Below, piece by piece: positions 7,181-13,523 of a stretch of DNA of 13,523 nucleotides (the stretch's first letter is position 1; each line of letters opens with the position of its first letter). The notes beneath the pieces were generated by a model that worked only from the letters and a program-made list of their open reading frames with translations, was not told where the DNA came from and ran no database searches. The position numbers and the translations under genes were made by a program. Origin of the DNA: Planctomycetota bacterium (GTDB taxonomy: Bacteria > Planctomycetota > Phycisphaerae > Sedimentisphaerales > Anaerobacaceae); assembly GCA_017885385.1 (NCBI GenBank), contig JAFNGF010000223.1:1-13523 (forward strand), in the 5' to 3' direction.

Positions 7181-7359
7181 ATCTGCCCCCCACGTGGTAA
7201 CTTTTCTGTCATTTCAGCGATTTTTTACAAAAAAGAATCAATATTTGCCTGTTCATCTTCGCCCTACATTCAGGAGCATGATCTGAGGAAAGTAGCTTGA
7301 ATAAATAGAATCTGGCTGAAAACAGCATCCGGACTCATTTTTTTTGCAAAATTCTTTGA

Positions 7360-7373
7360 AAACTACGTAGTTT
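7360..7373. promoter_or_regulatory. 14-bp perfect palindrome AAACTACGTAGTTT, candidate operator
   Basis: The palindrome lies 6 bp upstream of the -35 element of the pseudopilin promoter, where an activator or repressor dimer could bind. No regulator gene is adjacent. The palindrome is visible; the regulatory role is inferred. Confidence 0.4.
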
Positions 7374-7379
7374 CCACAA

Positions 7380-7408
7380 TTGACAGCTTTTGCCAGAATT
7401 CGTATATT
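7380..7408 (+). promoter_or_regulatory. sigma70-type promoter for the pseudopilin-like gene
   Basis: A consensus -35 TTGACA (7380-7385), a 17-nt spacer and -10 TATATT (7403-7408) predict a transcript starting near 7415 with a leader of about 73 nt. It is the best promoter match in the window. Confidence 0.65.
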
Positions 7409-7487
7409 CAGAGGCAGAAGTGCGGTGTGCATCATCTCTTGATGAAAGCGTCGGTGAGAAAACTCCTTTAATGGAGGCGACCCGACC

Positions 7488-8390
7488 ATGCGAAAAAAAG
7501 GGTTTACGTTAATAGAGCTTTTGGTCGTGATTGCCATTATAGCGCTCTTGATGGCAATCCTCCTGCCCACGCTGCAGCGGGTCAGAAGGCAGGCCAAAGC
7601 CGCAGCATGCCAGGGAAACCTCAGACAGTGGGCAACGACGGTGGCCCTATTCGTGGAGGATAACGAGGGTCGCCTCCCCCACGATTTCGGCGGCACGATC
7701 TGGATTCTGACCAGCCGGGCCTTCCGCGAGCGCAGCGCCGACGGCCACCTGACGGCGCCCAGGCAATACCACGGCGTTCCGACAAAAGGCATGTTGTGTC
7801 CCGAGGCCACCAGACCCGGAGACGCTACTGGCGGAGGGGGCGGTACCAGCAGCGACGGCACGAAGCAAAGACACGAGTGGGGCGGAGGCGGCACGTTCCG
7901 GGCCTGGGTGCTCACGGAGTACGCCGAGGATGGCTCCACGCTTCGCGTCAGCTATGTCAGCTATGGACTAAACGGCTGGCTGTTCCAACCCCCCGGTGAC
8001 CCTGATGATATACTCTGGAAGTTGCGTCTTCTCACGGAGGCGCCCCGCACCTACACAGACGTCTTCTCGCTGCGACGTAGGGCTGACGTGCCCCTGCTTC
8101 TCGACTCCAGGGGCGATTCCAGCTCGCCCACCGATGACACGCCGCCGCCATCTTCAGAGAACGACGCCCTAAGGGATAATAATAGTACCATGGCAAGATT
8201 CTGCATGAACCGACACAATGGGCATGTGAACTGTCTTTTCCTGGACTGGTCTGTCAGAAAGGTCGGACTGAAGGAGTTGTGGACCTTAAAGTGGCACCCC
8301 GATTTTAACACCGCTGGTCGCTGGACCAAGGCTGGCGGCGTCCAGCCCAAAGACTGGCCGCACTGGATGAGAAAATTCAAGGACTATTAG
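7488..8390 (+). CDS. pseudopilin-like protein with type IV prepilin N-terminus
   Basis: This 300-residue protein starts MRKKGFTLIELLVVIAI, a textbook prepilin peptidase site: cleavage between G5 and F6, with E10 as the conserved Glu5 of the mature protein. The hydrophobic helix spans residues 6-27. The region after it (NLRQWATTVALFVEDNEGRLP), the SYGLNGW segment (158-164) and the tail RHNGHVNCLFLDWSV (242-256) fit the large pseudopilin-like family abundant in Planctomycetota and Lentisphaerae. Cysteines at 41 and 104 may form a disulfide. The usual DG near the tail is DW here. The start is supported by GGAGG at 7473-7477. A glycine-rich insert lies around 113-136. It is probably exported and anchored at the inner membrane or part of a pseudopilus; the exact role is unknown. 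It is monocistronic and convergent with the HNH-AP2 gene. Confidence 0.85.
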   Translation: MRKKGFTLIELLVVIAIIALLMAILLPTLQRVRRQAKAAACQGNLRQWATTVALFVEDNEGRLPHDFGGTIWILTSRAFRERSADGHLTAPRQYHGVPTKGMLCPEATRPGDATGGGGGTSSDGTKQRHEWGGGGTFRAWVLTEYAEDGSTLRVSYVSYGLNGWLFQPPGDPDDILWKLRLLTEAPRTYTDVFSLRRRADVPLLLDSRGDSSSPTDDTPPPSSENDALRDNNSTMARFCMNRHNGHVNCLFLDWSVRKVGLKELWTLKWHPDFNTAGRWTKAGGVQPKDWPHWMRKFKDY

Positions 8391-8447
8391 AGAAGACCGT
8401 GACGCGGTAAAAAGGGATAAACCGGGAATAAAACGCGGGATAGCCAC

Positions 8448-9059
8448 CTATTTTTTCTTAAGCGGCGCGGCTGGCGTGCTTAGGCGGGCCGCCCGGCATT
8501 TATGCCTTATATTCTTGTGCTCTTGTTTCTGATCGAAGTTCAGGCTGGCGAATTGGCCGTGATATTTCCGTGCCGCCCTATCGTATGCCTTGGCCGCCTC
8601 GAATTCATCGTCAAAAACGCCAAGAAATCTGCTTTGGCCGTTAACCTGTATTCTCGCCCGCCATCTTCTATCTTTCTTGTTCCAAGTGAGTCCTTTATAT
8701 CTTGACCGACTTTTTACGTGCGCCTTTCGCCTATTCTGCGCATTCTGACTGCGAGTCGCCAGGCGAAGATTCCGCTTTCGATTGTCAAGTCCGTTATGAT
8801 TAATGTGGTCGCAAAGCTGCCCGCTGAGCGCTCGCGCAATGTCTCGGTGCATCAAGATCAGGCATTGCTTGCCGCCTGGCTCGTTGCGAATCCAGCGGGC
8901 TGCGTAAGACGTCCGCGTACCGGCCTGGGTAAACCATCGGTGCCTGCTCAGGTGCTGGTAGTCGTCTGGGTCGACGATGGCGAATTTGCCCTGCGTCAAG
9001 GGAATTCTTCTGAAGGCGTAGCCGTAGCGCAGCCGACGATACAGAAGCACGAGAAACAC
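8448..9059 (-). CDS. HNH endonuclease with AP2 DNA-binding domain
   Basis: The product (203 residues from the GTG at 9059) has an N-terminal segment with RIPLTQGKFAIVDPDDYQHL, an HNH nuclease core and an AP2 domain. The core is MHRDIA (70-75) and CDHINHNGLDNRKRNLR (83-99), with metal and catalytic positions D84/H85, N93 and N97. The AP2 domain (~117-175) shows YKGLTW, WRARIQVNGQSRFLGVFD and EAAKAYDRAARKYHG. This is the architecture of free-standing homing-type endonucleases, which cut DNA and can spread themselves. The frame is open upstream of the GTG and reads IAKIVLTIPGWIEKPI from an ATC at 9107-9105 with AGGG 6 nt before it. That segment looks like genuine protein, so the natural start may be the ATC or a mutated ATG. 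It faces the pseudopilin gene across a 57-bp gap. Confidence 0.85.
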   Translation of the reverse strand: MFLVLLYRRLRYGYAFRRIPLTQGKFAIVDPDDYQHLSRHRWFTQAGTRTSYAARWIRNEPGGKQCLILMHRDIARALSGQLCDHINHNGLDNRKRNLRLATRSQNAQNRRKAHVKSRSRYKGLTWNKKDRRWRARIQVNGQSRFLGVFDDEFEAAKAYDRAARKYHGQFASLNFDQKQEHKNIRHKCRAARLSTPAAPLKKK

Positions 9060-9143
9060 TATCGGCTTCTCGATCCAGCCTGGAATGGTAAGGACGATTT
9101 TGGCGATGCTTGTCCCTGTCTGTGATCAAAAATCGGTCTCAAC

Positions 9144-9170
9144 TATGGGAGGCCTGACAGAGCCTCCATA
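9144..9170. repeat. imperfect hairpin upstream of the HNH-AP2 gene
   Basis: TATGGGAGGC (9144-9153) pairs with GCCTCCATA (9162-9170) apart from one bulged G. On the minus strand it would lie in the leader of the HNH-AP2 gene. The 9108-9415 spacer contains this, a small A/T hairpin and a TATAAT box at 9360-9365 without a good -35; I see no gene in it. Confidence 0.45.
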
Positions 9171-9266
9171 ATTGGAGCGATCTGCGCGTTTGATGCGAAA
9201 AATCGCCGAAAAACAAACAGAGCCGGAAGCGTAAGCGCCAGGCTGTAAAGGAGTTAAAAAAATTTG

Positions 9267-9282
9267 AAAAATTTCGATTTTT
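9267..9282. terminator. weak A/T hairpin with TTCG loop
   Basis: AAAAAT-TTCG-ATTTTT is a perfect 6-bp stem with a stabilising tetraloop. An all-A/T stem is weak, and no gene ends immediately upstream on either strand, so a terminator function is uncertain. Confidence 0.25.
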
Positions 9283-9436
9283 GTTTGGCGCTATCAGCAC
9301 TTTTGATTGAAACCGCAGATTAGACAGTATTCTATACAGGCATCTGTTGGGTTTGTGGATATAATAGATGCTGGCGTGGCACAAGATTACTTTTGCTTCA
9401 TTAGGAGCATGACAAACGGCTAAGAAACTGATATTT

Positions 9437-9751
9437 GTGATTGTCTTCGTGCCGGTGCATTTCTTTTTAACGCTGCTTTTGCTTCCGTATTACTGGTTCA
9501 ACTACAACGCGCGGGTGGCCGACCTGTTTGCCCAGGTGTGTCATATTTTGGCCGCTATACTTGCCGTACCGCTGCTGACACTTTTGGGCGCAACCGGCAT
9601 CAGTGAATACTCGCCCCTGTGGCTGCAACTTCTAACTTTGGTCTTTTACAGCCTGCTCTGGGCTATTTTTGTATTGGCCGTATGGGCCATCATCAAACGT
9701 TTTTTCTGCTTCAAAGTGGCAGTCTGTTCAAAGACCGTTAGATTTCCTTGA
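9437..9751 (+). CDS. small hydrophobic membrane protein, unknown function
   Basis: The 104-residue frame from the GTG at 9437 is mostly membrane segments: ~1-20 (FVPVHFFLTLLLLPYYWF), ~31-52 (ILAAILAVPLLTLLGAT) and ~62-86 (LWLQLLTLVFYSLLWAIFVLAVWAII), followed by a short basic/cysteine tail. I do not recognise a family. The start is doubtful. The GTG has no ribosome site, while AGGAG (9403-9407) lies 8 nt before an in-frame ACG at 9416 that would give the natural-looking N-terminus MAKKLIFVIVF (112 codons with stop). The ATG at 9409 is in another frame and stops after four codons. The next gene starts 30 nt after the stop on the same strand, so the two probably form an operon. Confidence 0.65.
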   Translation: MIVFVPVHFFLTLLLLPYYWFNYNARVADLFAQVCHILAAILAVPLLTLLGATGISEYSPLWLQLLTLVFYSLLWAIFVLAVWAIIKRFFCFKVAVCSKTVRFP

Positions 9752-9781
9752 GTTTTGGCTGGCCGTCAATGGAGTGTAATT

Positions 9782-10270
9782 ATGACTGAGAAACAACGAG
9801 CCGTTTTTCCGCTGTATTTGGCAGTAGTCTTCAATGTGGTTCTGCTGACGTCGCTATTCTGGCAATGGTTCTTTAACCAGTTTTGGCTCTATGATAGCCA
9901 AAACCGCAACCTACAGCTCCAGCACTATGAGGCTGAGGTCTTGACGAAAGAGGAGTTCAGCCGCCTATCCGACCCAGAAGTAGCCACGATTACACTTGAT
10001 GATGGCAATAGACAGTTTACAGAGGCCCCTGCCGATGACTGGGAAAAGGCCAATATCCCGAAATTCAAATCGGTCTACGATGGCAGATACTTCGTGAGGG
10101 TAACGACCAAAGGAACCGCACATACCTTGCGGGACTGGTATCCGACGTTCGTAATTGCCGTCTGCTTCAATTTGATGATCCTTGCCGCGCTGCTGGTCTA
10201 TCTCCACAATCTGAGTCCCCGAACCAGCGATGCCGAGGCAAGCCCCGCCGCGCACAACCCAGGCAAATGA
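9782..10270 (+). CDS. two-TM membrane protein, unknown function
   Basis: This 162-residue protein starts at the ATG at 9782, with GGAGT (9771-9775) 6 nt upstream. The frame is open back to a TTG at 9755, but that has no ribosome site. A first membrane helix spans ~8-31 and a second ~122-143. Between them is a ~90-residue soluble region (32-121) rich in aromatic and acidic residues, with SDPEVATITLDDGNRQF and KFKSVYDGRYFVRV. The C-terminus is short and low in complexity (SPAAHNPGK). Both termini are probably on the same side, with the middle region on the other. I recognise no family. It lies 30 nt downstream of the small hydrophobic protein and probably works with it. Confidence 0.75.
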   Translation: MTEKQRAVFPLYLAVVFNVVLLTSLFWQWFFNQFWLYDSQNRNLQLQHYEAEVLTKEEFSRLSDPEVATITLDDGNRQFTEAPADDWEKANIPKFKSVYDGRYFVRVTTKGTAHTLRDWYPTFVIAVCFNLMILAALLVYLHNLSPRTSDAEASPAAHNPGK

Positions 10271-10374
10271 AATTTGATTGTGGTATACGCACGATACCCT
10301 ACCTGACTGACCAGGCTATGAATTCTCTGCGATGACCCGTCGCAAAAAATCCATCACACCAGCAGACCAAGATG

Positions 10375-11061
10375 TTAAGAGGGATGCGCATCACCGTTAT
10401 GTTGGGCATCTTCGGCCTTCGCCTTCATTTGAATTATCCTGTCCTGGTGAACTTGAAGTTTAAGGTGCCAAAGCCTAAACCCTTTGGTTGCTAGAACAAC
10501 GCCCGACAATGATCCCAACCCACCTAATAACAGCTCTACACCTATTAGTCGCGCAAGATATCTGTGTTCCTCGATTTTTGTCTTGTGCTGTATCAAGGTG
10601 ACTTCCTGTTTACGTTGTGATTCTTCAAGCCTATGTTGTGATTCTTCAAGCTGAAGTCGACTCTCGATGAGTGTATCCAATTCCTTTTCAATGTCTTCCA
10701 CCTTGTTCGCTGTTTCCTTCCTCACCTCTCCTAAACGCCTTTTTGTGTCCAGGTCTGCTGCAGTTTCTGAAGGCGTTGTTTCCCTTAGTTCATCAACTTG
10801 TTTTTTCAGCGTGCCGGTTTGTTGGGCCAGTGTGCCGGTTTCTTGCTTCAGGGTGTTCGTTTGTTGCAGTACTTGATCCATATCCATAGATTGCCATTCA
10901 ATCTGAATGCCAAGTATTCTTATGTCCCCGCTCAAACGTAGGGACTCTAAGTATAACCTGTGGGCATGATAGAACGGAGTCAAAGACAAAACCAGGATTG
11001 CAACGCCAGATAAGGCCATGAATTTGTACAGGTTGTCTGTAGGAATTTCAGGAAATCTCAT
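10375..11061 (-). CDS. membrane-anchored coiled-coil protein, unknown function
   Basis: This 228-residue protein has a membrane helix at ~14-31, a long charged coiled coil at ~62-168, a second membrane helix at ~170-192 and a basic C-terminal tail. The coiled coil contains perfect heptad-length repeats: QQTNTLK, QETGTLA, QQTGTLK (66-86) and LQLEESQ, HRLEESQ (136-149). The DNA repeats with a 21-bp period in both places, so the rod seems to have grown by tandem duplication. AGGAGA (11072-11067) lies 5 nt before the ATG. If both helices span the membrane, the coiled coil projects to one side as a hairpin or rod. I recognise no family. It is convergent with the two membrane genes on the plus strand, across 104 bp without a feature I can name. 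Confidence 0.75.
   Translation of the reverse strand: MRFPEIPTDNLYKFMALSGVAILVLSLTPFYHAHRLYLESLRLSGDIRILGIQIEWQSMDMDQVLQQTNTLKQETGTLAQQTGTLKKQVDELRETTPSETAADLDTKRRLGEVRKETANKVEDIEKELDTLIESRLQLEESQHRLEESQRKQEVTLIQHKTKIEEHRYLARLIGVELLLGGLGSLSGVVLATKGFRLWHLKLQVHQDRIIQMKAKAEDAQHNGDAHPS
10804..10866 (-). repeat. three 21-bp in-gene repeats encoding heptads
   Basis: These encode QQTNTLK/QETGTLA/QQTGTLK of the coiled-coil protein, visible on the plus strand as repeated GTGCCGGTTT(G/C)TTG. A second 21-bp pair, sharing TTGTGATTCTTCAAGC, is at 10615-10651. Confidence 0.7.
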
Positions 11062-11478
11062 TTCTTTCTCCTGATATCTTCAAATCCATCATCAGTCTCA
11101 GCCTATCATTCTAAGGATTACCACCTTCAATTGGAAGCAGAATCCACTTGTGAATCCCATCAAACAAATGACTTGATAGAACCCGCCGATTCGAGAAAAT
11201 TGGTTATCGCATAAGCCATAACGGCAACTGTACAACGGACAAGCCACTGACATCTGCGCAACTTGCCCGGTACGGTCGTGGAACTAGTTCGCAGCATAAG
11301 ATTGCCGCGAGCAGAAACACGAGAGCCAAAAAGAAACGCCCCACACAGGATGCGTAAATATTTCGCTTCAGCCGGCTTTTTCACGCTCGTGGCACACATG
11401 TCTCGATTTGCGCTCAATCTTAGCAACATGGCATTTTGGCGCAATGGAGAACCTGTTCAAATCTGTGGCTGATTATGG

Positions 11479-11497
11479 CGTCGCCGTTCCGGCGACG
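11479..11497. repeat. perfect GC-rich hairpin CGTCGCCG-TTC-CGGCGACG
   Basis: An 8-bp stem with a 3-nt loop and no T-run on either side. It lies in the 11062-11652 spacer, where I see no gene I can support; the 94-codon minus-strand frame there (11160-11444) has no domain and no ribosome site. Confidence 0.65.
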
Positions 11498-11551
11498 GCT
11501 AACGGAAACAAAATCCGTGATAGATCCTTCAATTGCACTCAGAGGTTGCCC

Positions 11552-11565
11552 TGAGCTTTTCGAAG
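11552..11565. repeat. dispersed repeat TGAGCTNNTCGAAG, copy 2
   Basis: TGAGCT-TT-TCGAAG, flanked by CC and GG, so the wider element CCC...GGG is an imperfect palindrome. It matches the copy at 193-206 over 12 of 14 bases. Confidence 0.5.
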
Positions 11566-11582
11566 GGACACCGTCGGTGAAA

Positions 11583-11651
11583 TCCGTGTCTGAGAAACTC
11601 CTTATTTTTTCCGTGTCAGTCCGTGTCCAAAAAGTCCGTGTACGTCCGTGT
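11583..11651. repeat. five TCCGTGT units at the 3' end of the ASKHA gene
   Basis: TCCGTGT occurs at 11583, 11610, 11620, 11635 and 11645; the last four are spaced 10, 15 and 10 bp. A variant, TCCGTGA, is at 11514. The last unit ends 2 nt before the ASKHA stop codon. Some units resemble the CCGTGTTAATCC block near 4331. Confidence 0.65.
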
Positions 11652-11652
11652 C

Positions 11653-13245
11653 TTAGAACGACATTGAATCGGCAAAAACCGCCTGGAAGTCCGGCTCATG
11701 GGCAATTTCTACATACTCAATTTTGCGGGCTAATTCCTTTGCTTTCGCTCGGCAAAGCCGCGAGATAAGTAACATCTGGGCGCCTGCGACGGCGGCGTTG
11801 CCAACAAAATGAATACGCTCAAGCGGCACATCCGGCAATAGGCCGATCCGCACAGCACTTTGCGGGCGAATGTAATTGCCAAAGGCACCCGCTAAAAGAA
11901 CCTGCTTTATGTCGGCATCTCTCAGGCCGAGCTTTTCCTGCAACATTTTTATGCCCGTGCGAATGGCACCTTTTGCCAGTTGAACTTCGCGGATGTCTTT
12001 TTGCGTCAGGACAACTGGCCGCTCCCTTACGTTCGCGGCTCTGGTGAGGCAAAATGCCAACTGGCCGTCCTGCTCAATGATGCGGGCAGCAATTGCCGAC
12101 GAGAGTTTGTCTTTTAGCGTACTCGGCTCGACAAACCGCCCGGTTGCGTCAACGATGCCCAAATCCAAAAGTACGGCGACGGCATCGACTAAGCCGCTGC
12201 CGCATATCGAGCGTGGGGCGTCGCTTCCTATCACGGTCAGGTCTATGTCATCTTCGCTCAGGACGACGCCTTCGATGGCTCCTTCCACCGCCCTGCTGCC
12301 GCAGCTTATGCGGGCGCCTTCGAAGGCTGGGCCGGCCGCGCAGCTTGCCGCATAGAGACGGCTGTTTGTATTAAGCACAAGCTCGCCGTTTGTGCCGATG
12401 TCGACAAACAGGGTTACGTCCTTAGCGGAATCTATATCGACGGCAAGGGCACCTGCGGTTGTATCTGAGCCTACAAAACCAGCGATGTTCTCGACCGTAT
12501 GGATATTGGCCGCGGGGTTTATCTGCAAACCCAGCCGGTCCGCGGGCACATCGTGCGCATCCAGAGAAAACGCCCTATAGGGGGCCTGGCCAAGCTGCAC
12601 AACCGGCAATTTAAGGAAAATATGATTCATCGTGGTATTGCCGACAAGACAGACCTCGTATATGCGGTTTGCGTCAATCGAAGCCTGGCTGCAGAGCCGG
12701 CCAATTAACTGATTTATGGAGTCTATTATCGCCGTGTGAAGCTGCGCTAATTTTTCGTCGGTTTGGGCGTAGCTTATTCTGCTGATGACGTCGTCGCCGA
12801 ATCGGCTCTGGGGATTTAGCGTCGCTTGTGTCGCCAGGCACTGCCCGGTTGTAATGTCGATCAGCTTGGCAACAACCGTAGTTGTACCGATGTCGACTGC
12901 CATGCCGAACACGGCGGCTGTGGAATCACCTTTGCGATATTTCTTGCATACATCGGGTAGGATTTGCGTGCGGCCCTTGATGCCTTCGGTGAGGATTCTC
13001 TGCTCGAAAAATCTGGAATCGGCGGGAACGGTTACGATAAGATCGTGCTGAACTCGGTACTGGCAGGCCAGCACTGGGCGGCGGTGCGGCGGGAGTTCTA
13101 CGGCACACTTTCCGCAGATGCCCTTGCCGCCGCAGACTGTGTTCAGGATTATGCCGGCCTGGCTAGCCGCCTGCAAAAGCGTATCATCCGGACGAACACA
13201 AACCTGCCTGCCGTCCGGCTGAAAAATTACCTTGAAATGTTCCAT
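11653..13245 (-). CDS. 2Fe-2S ferredoxin/ASKHA activator protein (RACo/DUF4445-like)
   Basis: This 530-residue protein joins an N-terminal plant-type 2Fe-2S domain to an ASKHA ATPase-fold domain. Cluster ligands are C38, C44, C47 and C61 (CGGKGICGKC, then VLACQ). The ATPase domain shows DIGTTT (118-123), GNTTM (202-206), DIGTNGE (282-288), AGPAFEG (304-310), ICGSGL (347-352) and GAFGNYI (453-459). This is the layout of reductive activators of corrinoid proteins, which use ATP to push an electron onto inactive Co(II) cobalamin so that methyl transfer can resume. It is shorter than the ~600-650 residues I expect for RACo, probably from a reduced linker. The ATG at 13245 has no strong ribosome site; a small basic ORF ends 68 nt upstream on the same strand. 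No corrinoid protein or methyltransferase is in the window, so the partner is unknown. Confidence 0.88.
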   Translation of the reverse strand: MEHFKVIFQPDGRQVCVRPDDTLLQAASQAGIILNTVCGGKGICGKCAVELPPHRRPVLACQYRVQHDLIVTVPADSRFFEQRILTEGIKGRTQILPDVCKKYRKGDSTAAVFGMAVDIGTTTVVAKLIDITTGQCLATQATLNPQSRFGDDVISRISYAQTDEKLAQLHTAIIDSINQLIGRLCSQASIDANRIYEVCLVGNTTMNHIFLKLPVVQLGQAPYRAFSLDAHDVPADRLGLQINPAANIHTVENIAGFVGSDTTAGALAVDIDSAKDVTLFVDIGTNGELVLNTNSRLYAASCAAGPAFEGARISCGSRAVEGAIEGVVLSEDDIDLTVIGSDAPRSICGSGLVDAVAVLLDLGIVDATGRFVEPSTLKDKLSSAIAARIIEQDGQLAFCLTRAANVRERPVVLTQKDIREVQLAKGAIRTGIKMLQEKLGLRDADIKQVLLAGAFGNYIRPQSAVRIGLLPDVPLERIHFVGNAAVAGAQMLLISRLCRAKAKELARKIEYVEIAHEPDFQAVFADSMSF

Positions 13246-13313
13246 CTACTGTGCCGCGTATATCGTATCGCGGGTATCCTGCACAATACTCGATACGCTC
13301 GCTGCGTAGCCAA

Positions 13314-13397
13314 TCATCCGCTTATTTTATGGCGTATTTTCCATTTCGTGTGTCTTTTTTTGCTGCCAATCTTGCGTCTGCGTCTTGGTTTTCCCAT
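13314..13397 (-). CDS. 27-residue, very basic small protein (possible ribosomal-type)
   Basis: An ATG at 13397-13395, 5 nt after GGAGA (13407-13403), opens a 27-residue frame. It begins MGKPRRRRKIGSKKRH and ends TKWKIRHKISG, with a TGA at 13316-13314. About half the residues are Lys, Arg or His, and there are no acidic residues. This composition, together with the strong ribosome site, is typical of tiny rRNA-binding proteins. It resembles bacterial AURKAIP1/COX24-type (bS22/mS38-like) peptides in its K/R-rich core and RHK end, and bTHX in length and MGK start, but I cannot assign it to either. It is 68 nt upstream of the ASKHA gene and may share its transcript. A chance ORF is possible but less likely. 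Confidence 0.5.
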   Translation of the reverse strand: MGKPRRRRKIGSKKRHTKWKIRHKISG

Positions 13398-13523
13398 TCA
13401 TATCTCCAACAAATCGGTTACAATCCTTATTGCCGAACGCTTTTAAGACTTGGCAGTATATGGTAATATAGTGATGTCCAGAAGTAAACGGGAAAATTTC
13501 TTGCCCGAAAGATACGAACAGTA

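Noticed and set aside
7253..7939. 228-codon minus-strand frame
   Set aside because: Antisense to the pseudopilin gene and its promoter region; low-complexity translation, no ribosome site or motif.
8718..9125. 135-codon plus-strand frame
   Set aside because: Antisense to the HNH-AP2 gene, whose motifs are unmistakable on the other strand.
9139..9384. 81-codon minus-strand frame
   Set aside because: Covers an A/T-rich spacer with hairpins; the translation has no family features.
11160..11444. 94-codon minus-strand frame in the 590-bp spacer
   Set aside because: No ribosome site, no recognisable domain. A hydrophobic stretch (LALVFLLAAILCCELVP) appears in another frame of the same DNA, so a decayed membrane-protein gene is conceivable but not supported.
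11993..12374. Plus-strand frames of 93 and 120 codons
   Set aside because: Antisense shadows of the ASKHA gene with arginine/serine-rich translations.

Overview
The window looks like a bacterial chromosome segment, most probably from the Planctomycetota (Phycisphaerae-like, or a relative in the PVC group). This is an inference from several features together: a pseudopilin-type protein with the RHNGH...FLD tail common in that phylum, an HNH-AP2 endonuclease, a corrinoid-activator-type ASKHA ferredoxin protein, a fabG-acpP-fabF cluster, and intergenic spaces filled with short dispersed repeats. There is no rRNA, tRNA, CRISPR array or recognisable insertion sequence.

Layout. Bases 1-137 (minus) hold the 5' end of a MNT-type nucleotidyltransferase gene and a tiny upstream ORF. 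Bases 273-4046 (minus) encode a 1257-residue protein whose domains I read as REase-like, TPR array, GreA/GreB C-terminal-like, PIN nuclease-like and a helical tail. This is the best candidate for an unusual conflict or RNA-targeting system. Bases 4047-4555 are a mosaic of short tandem repeats and hairpins. Bases 4556-7052 (plus) carry fabG, acpP and fabF. A palindrome overlaps a possible acpP promoter, and an intrinsic terminator follows fabF; that terminator is also the first unit of a four-unit hairpin array. Bases 7360-8390 hold a well-formed sigma70-type promoter and a pseudopilin-like gene. Bases 8448-9107 (minus) encode the HNH-AP2 endonuclease. Bases 9416-10270 (plus) encode two small membrane proteins of unknown function. 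Bases 10375-11061 (minus) encode a membrane-anchored coiled-coil protein built partly from 21-bp repeats. Bases 11062-11652 have no convincing gene but several repeats. Bases 11653-13245 (minus) encode the 2Fe-2S/ASKHA activator, preceded on the same strand by a 27-residue, very basic small protein (13314-13397).

How the genes work together. FabG, ACP and FabF are three parts of one fatty-acid elongation cycle: reductase, carrier and condensing enzyme. The large multidomain gene and the MNT gene lie on the same strand and both resemble conflict-system parts, but 135 bp of repeat-bearing DNA separates them, so a shared function is only a guess. The ASKHA protein normally reactivates a corrinoid protein; no corrinoid protein or methyltransferase is in the window. 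The remaining genes look like independent units separated by repeats.
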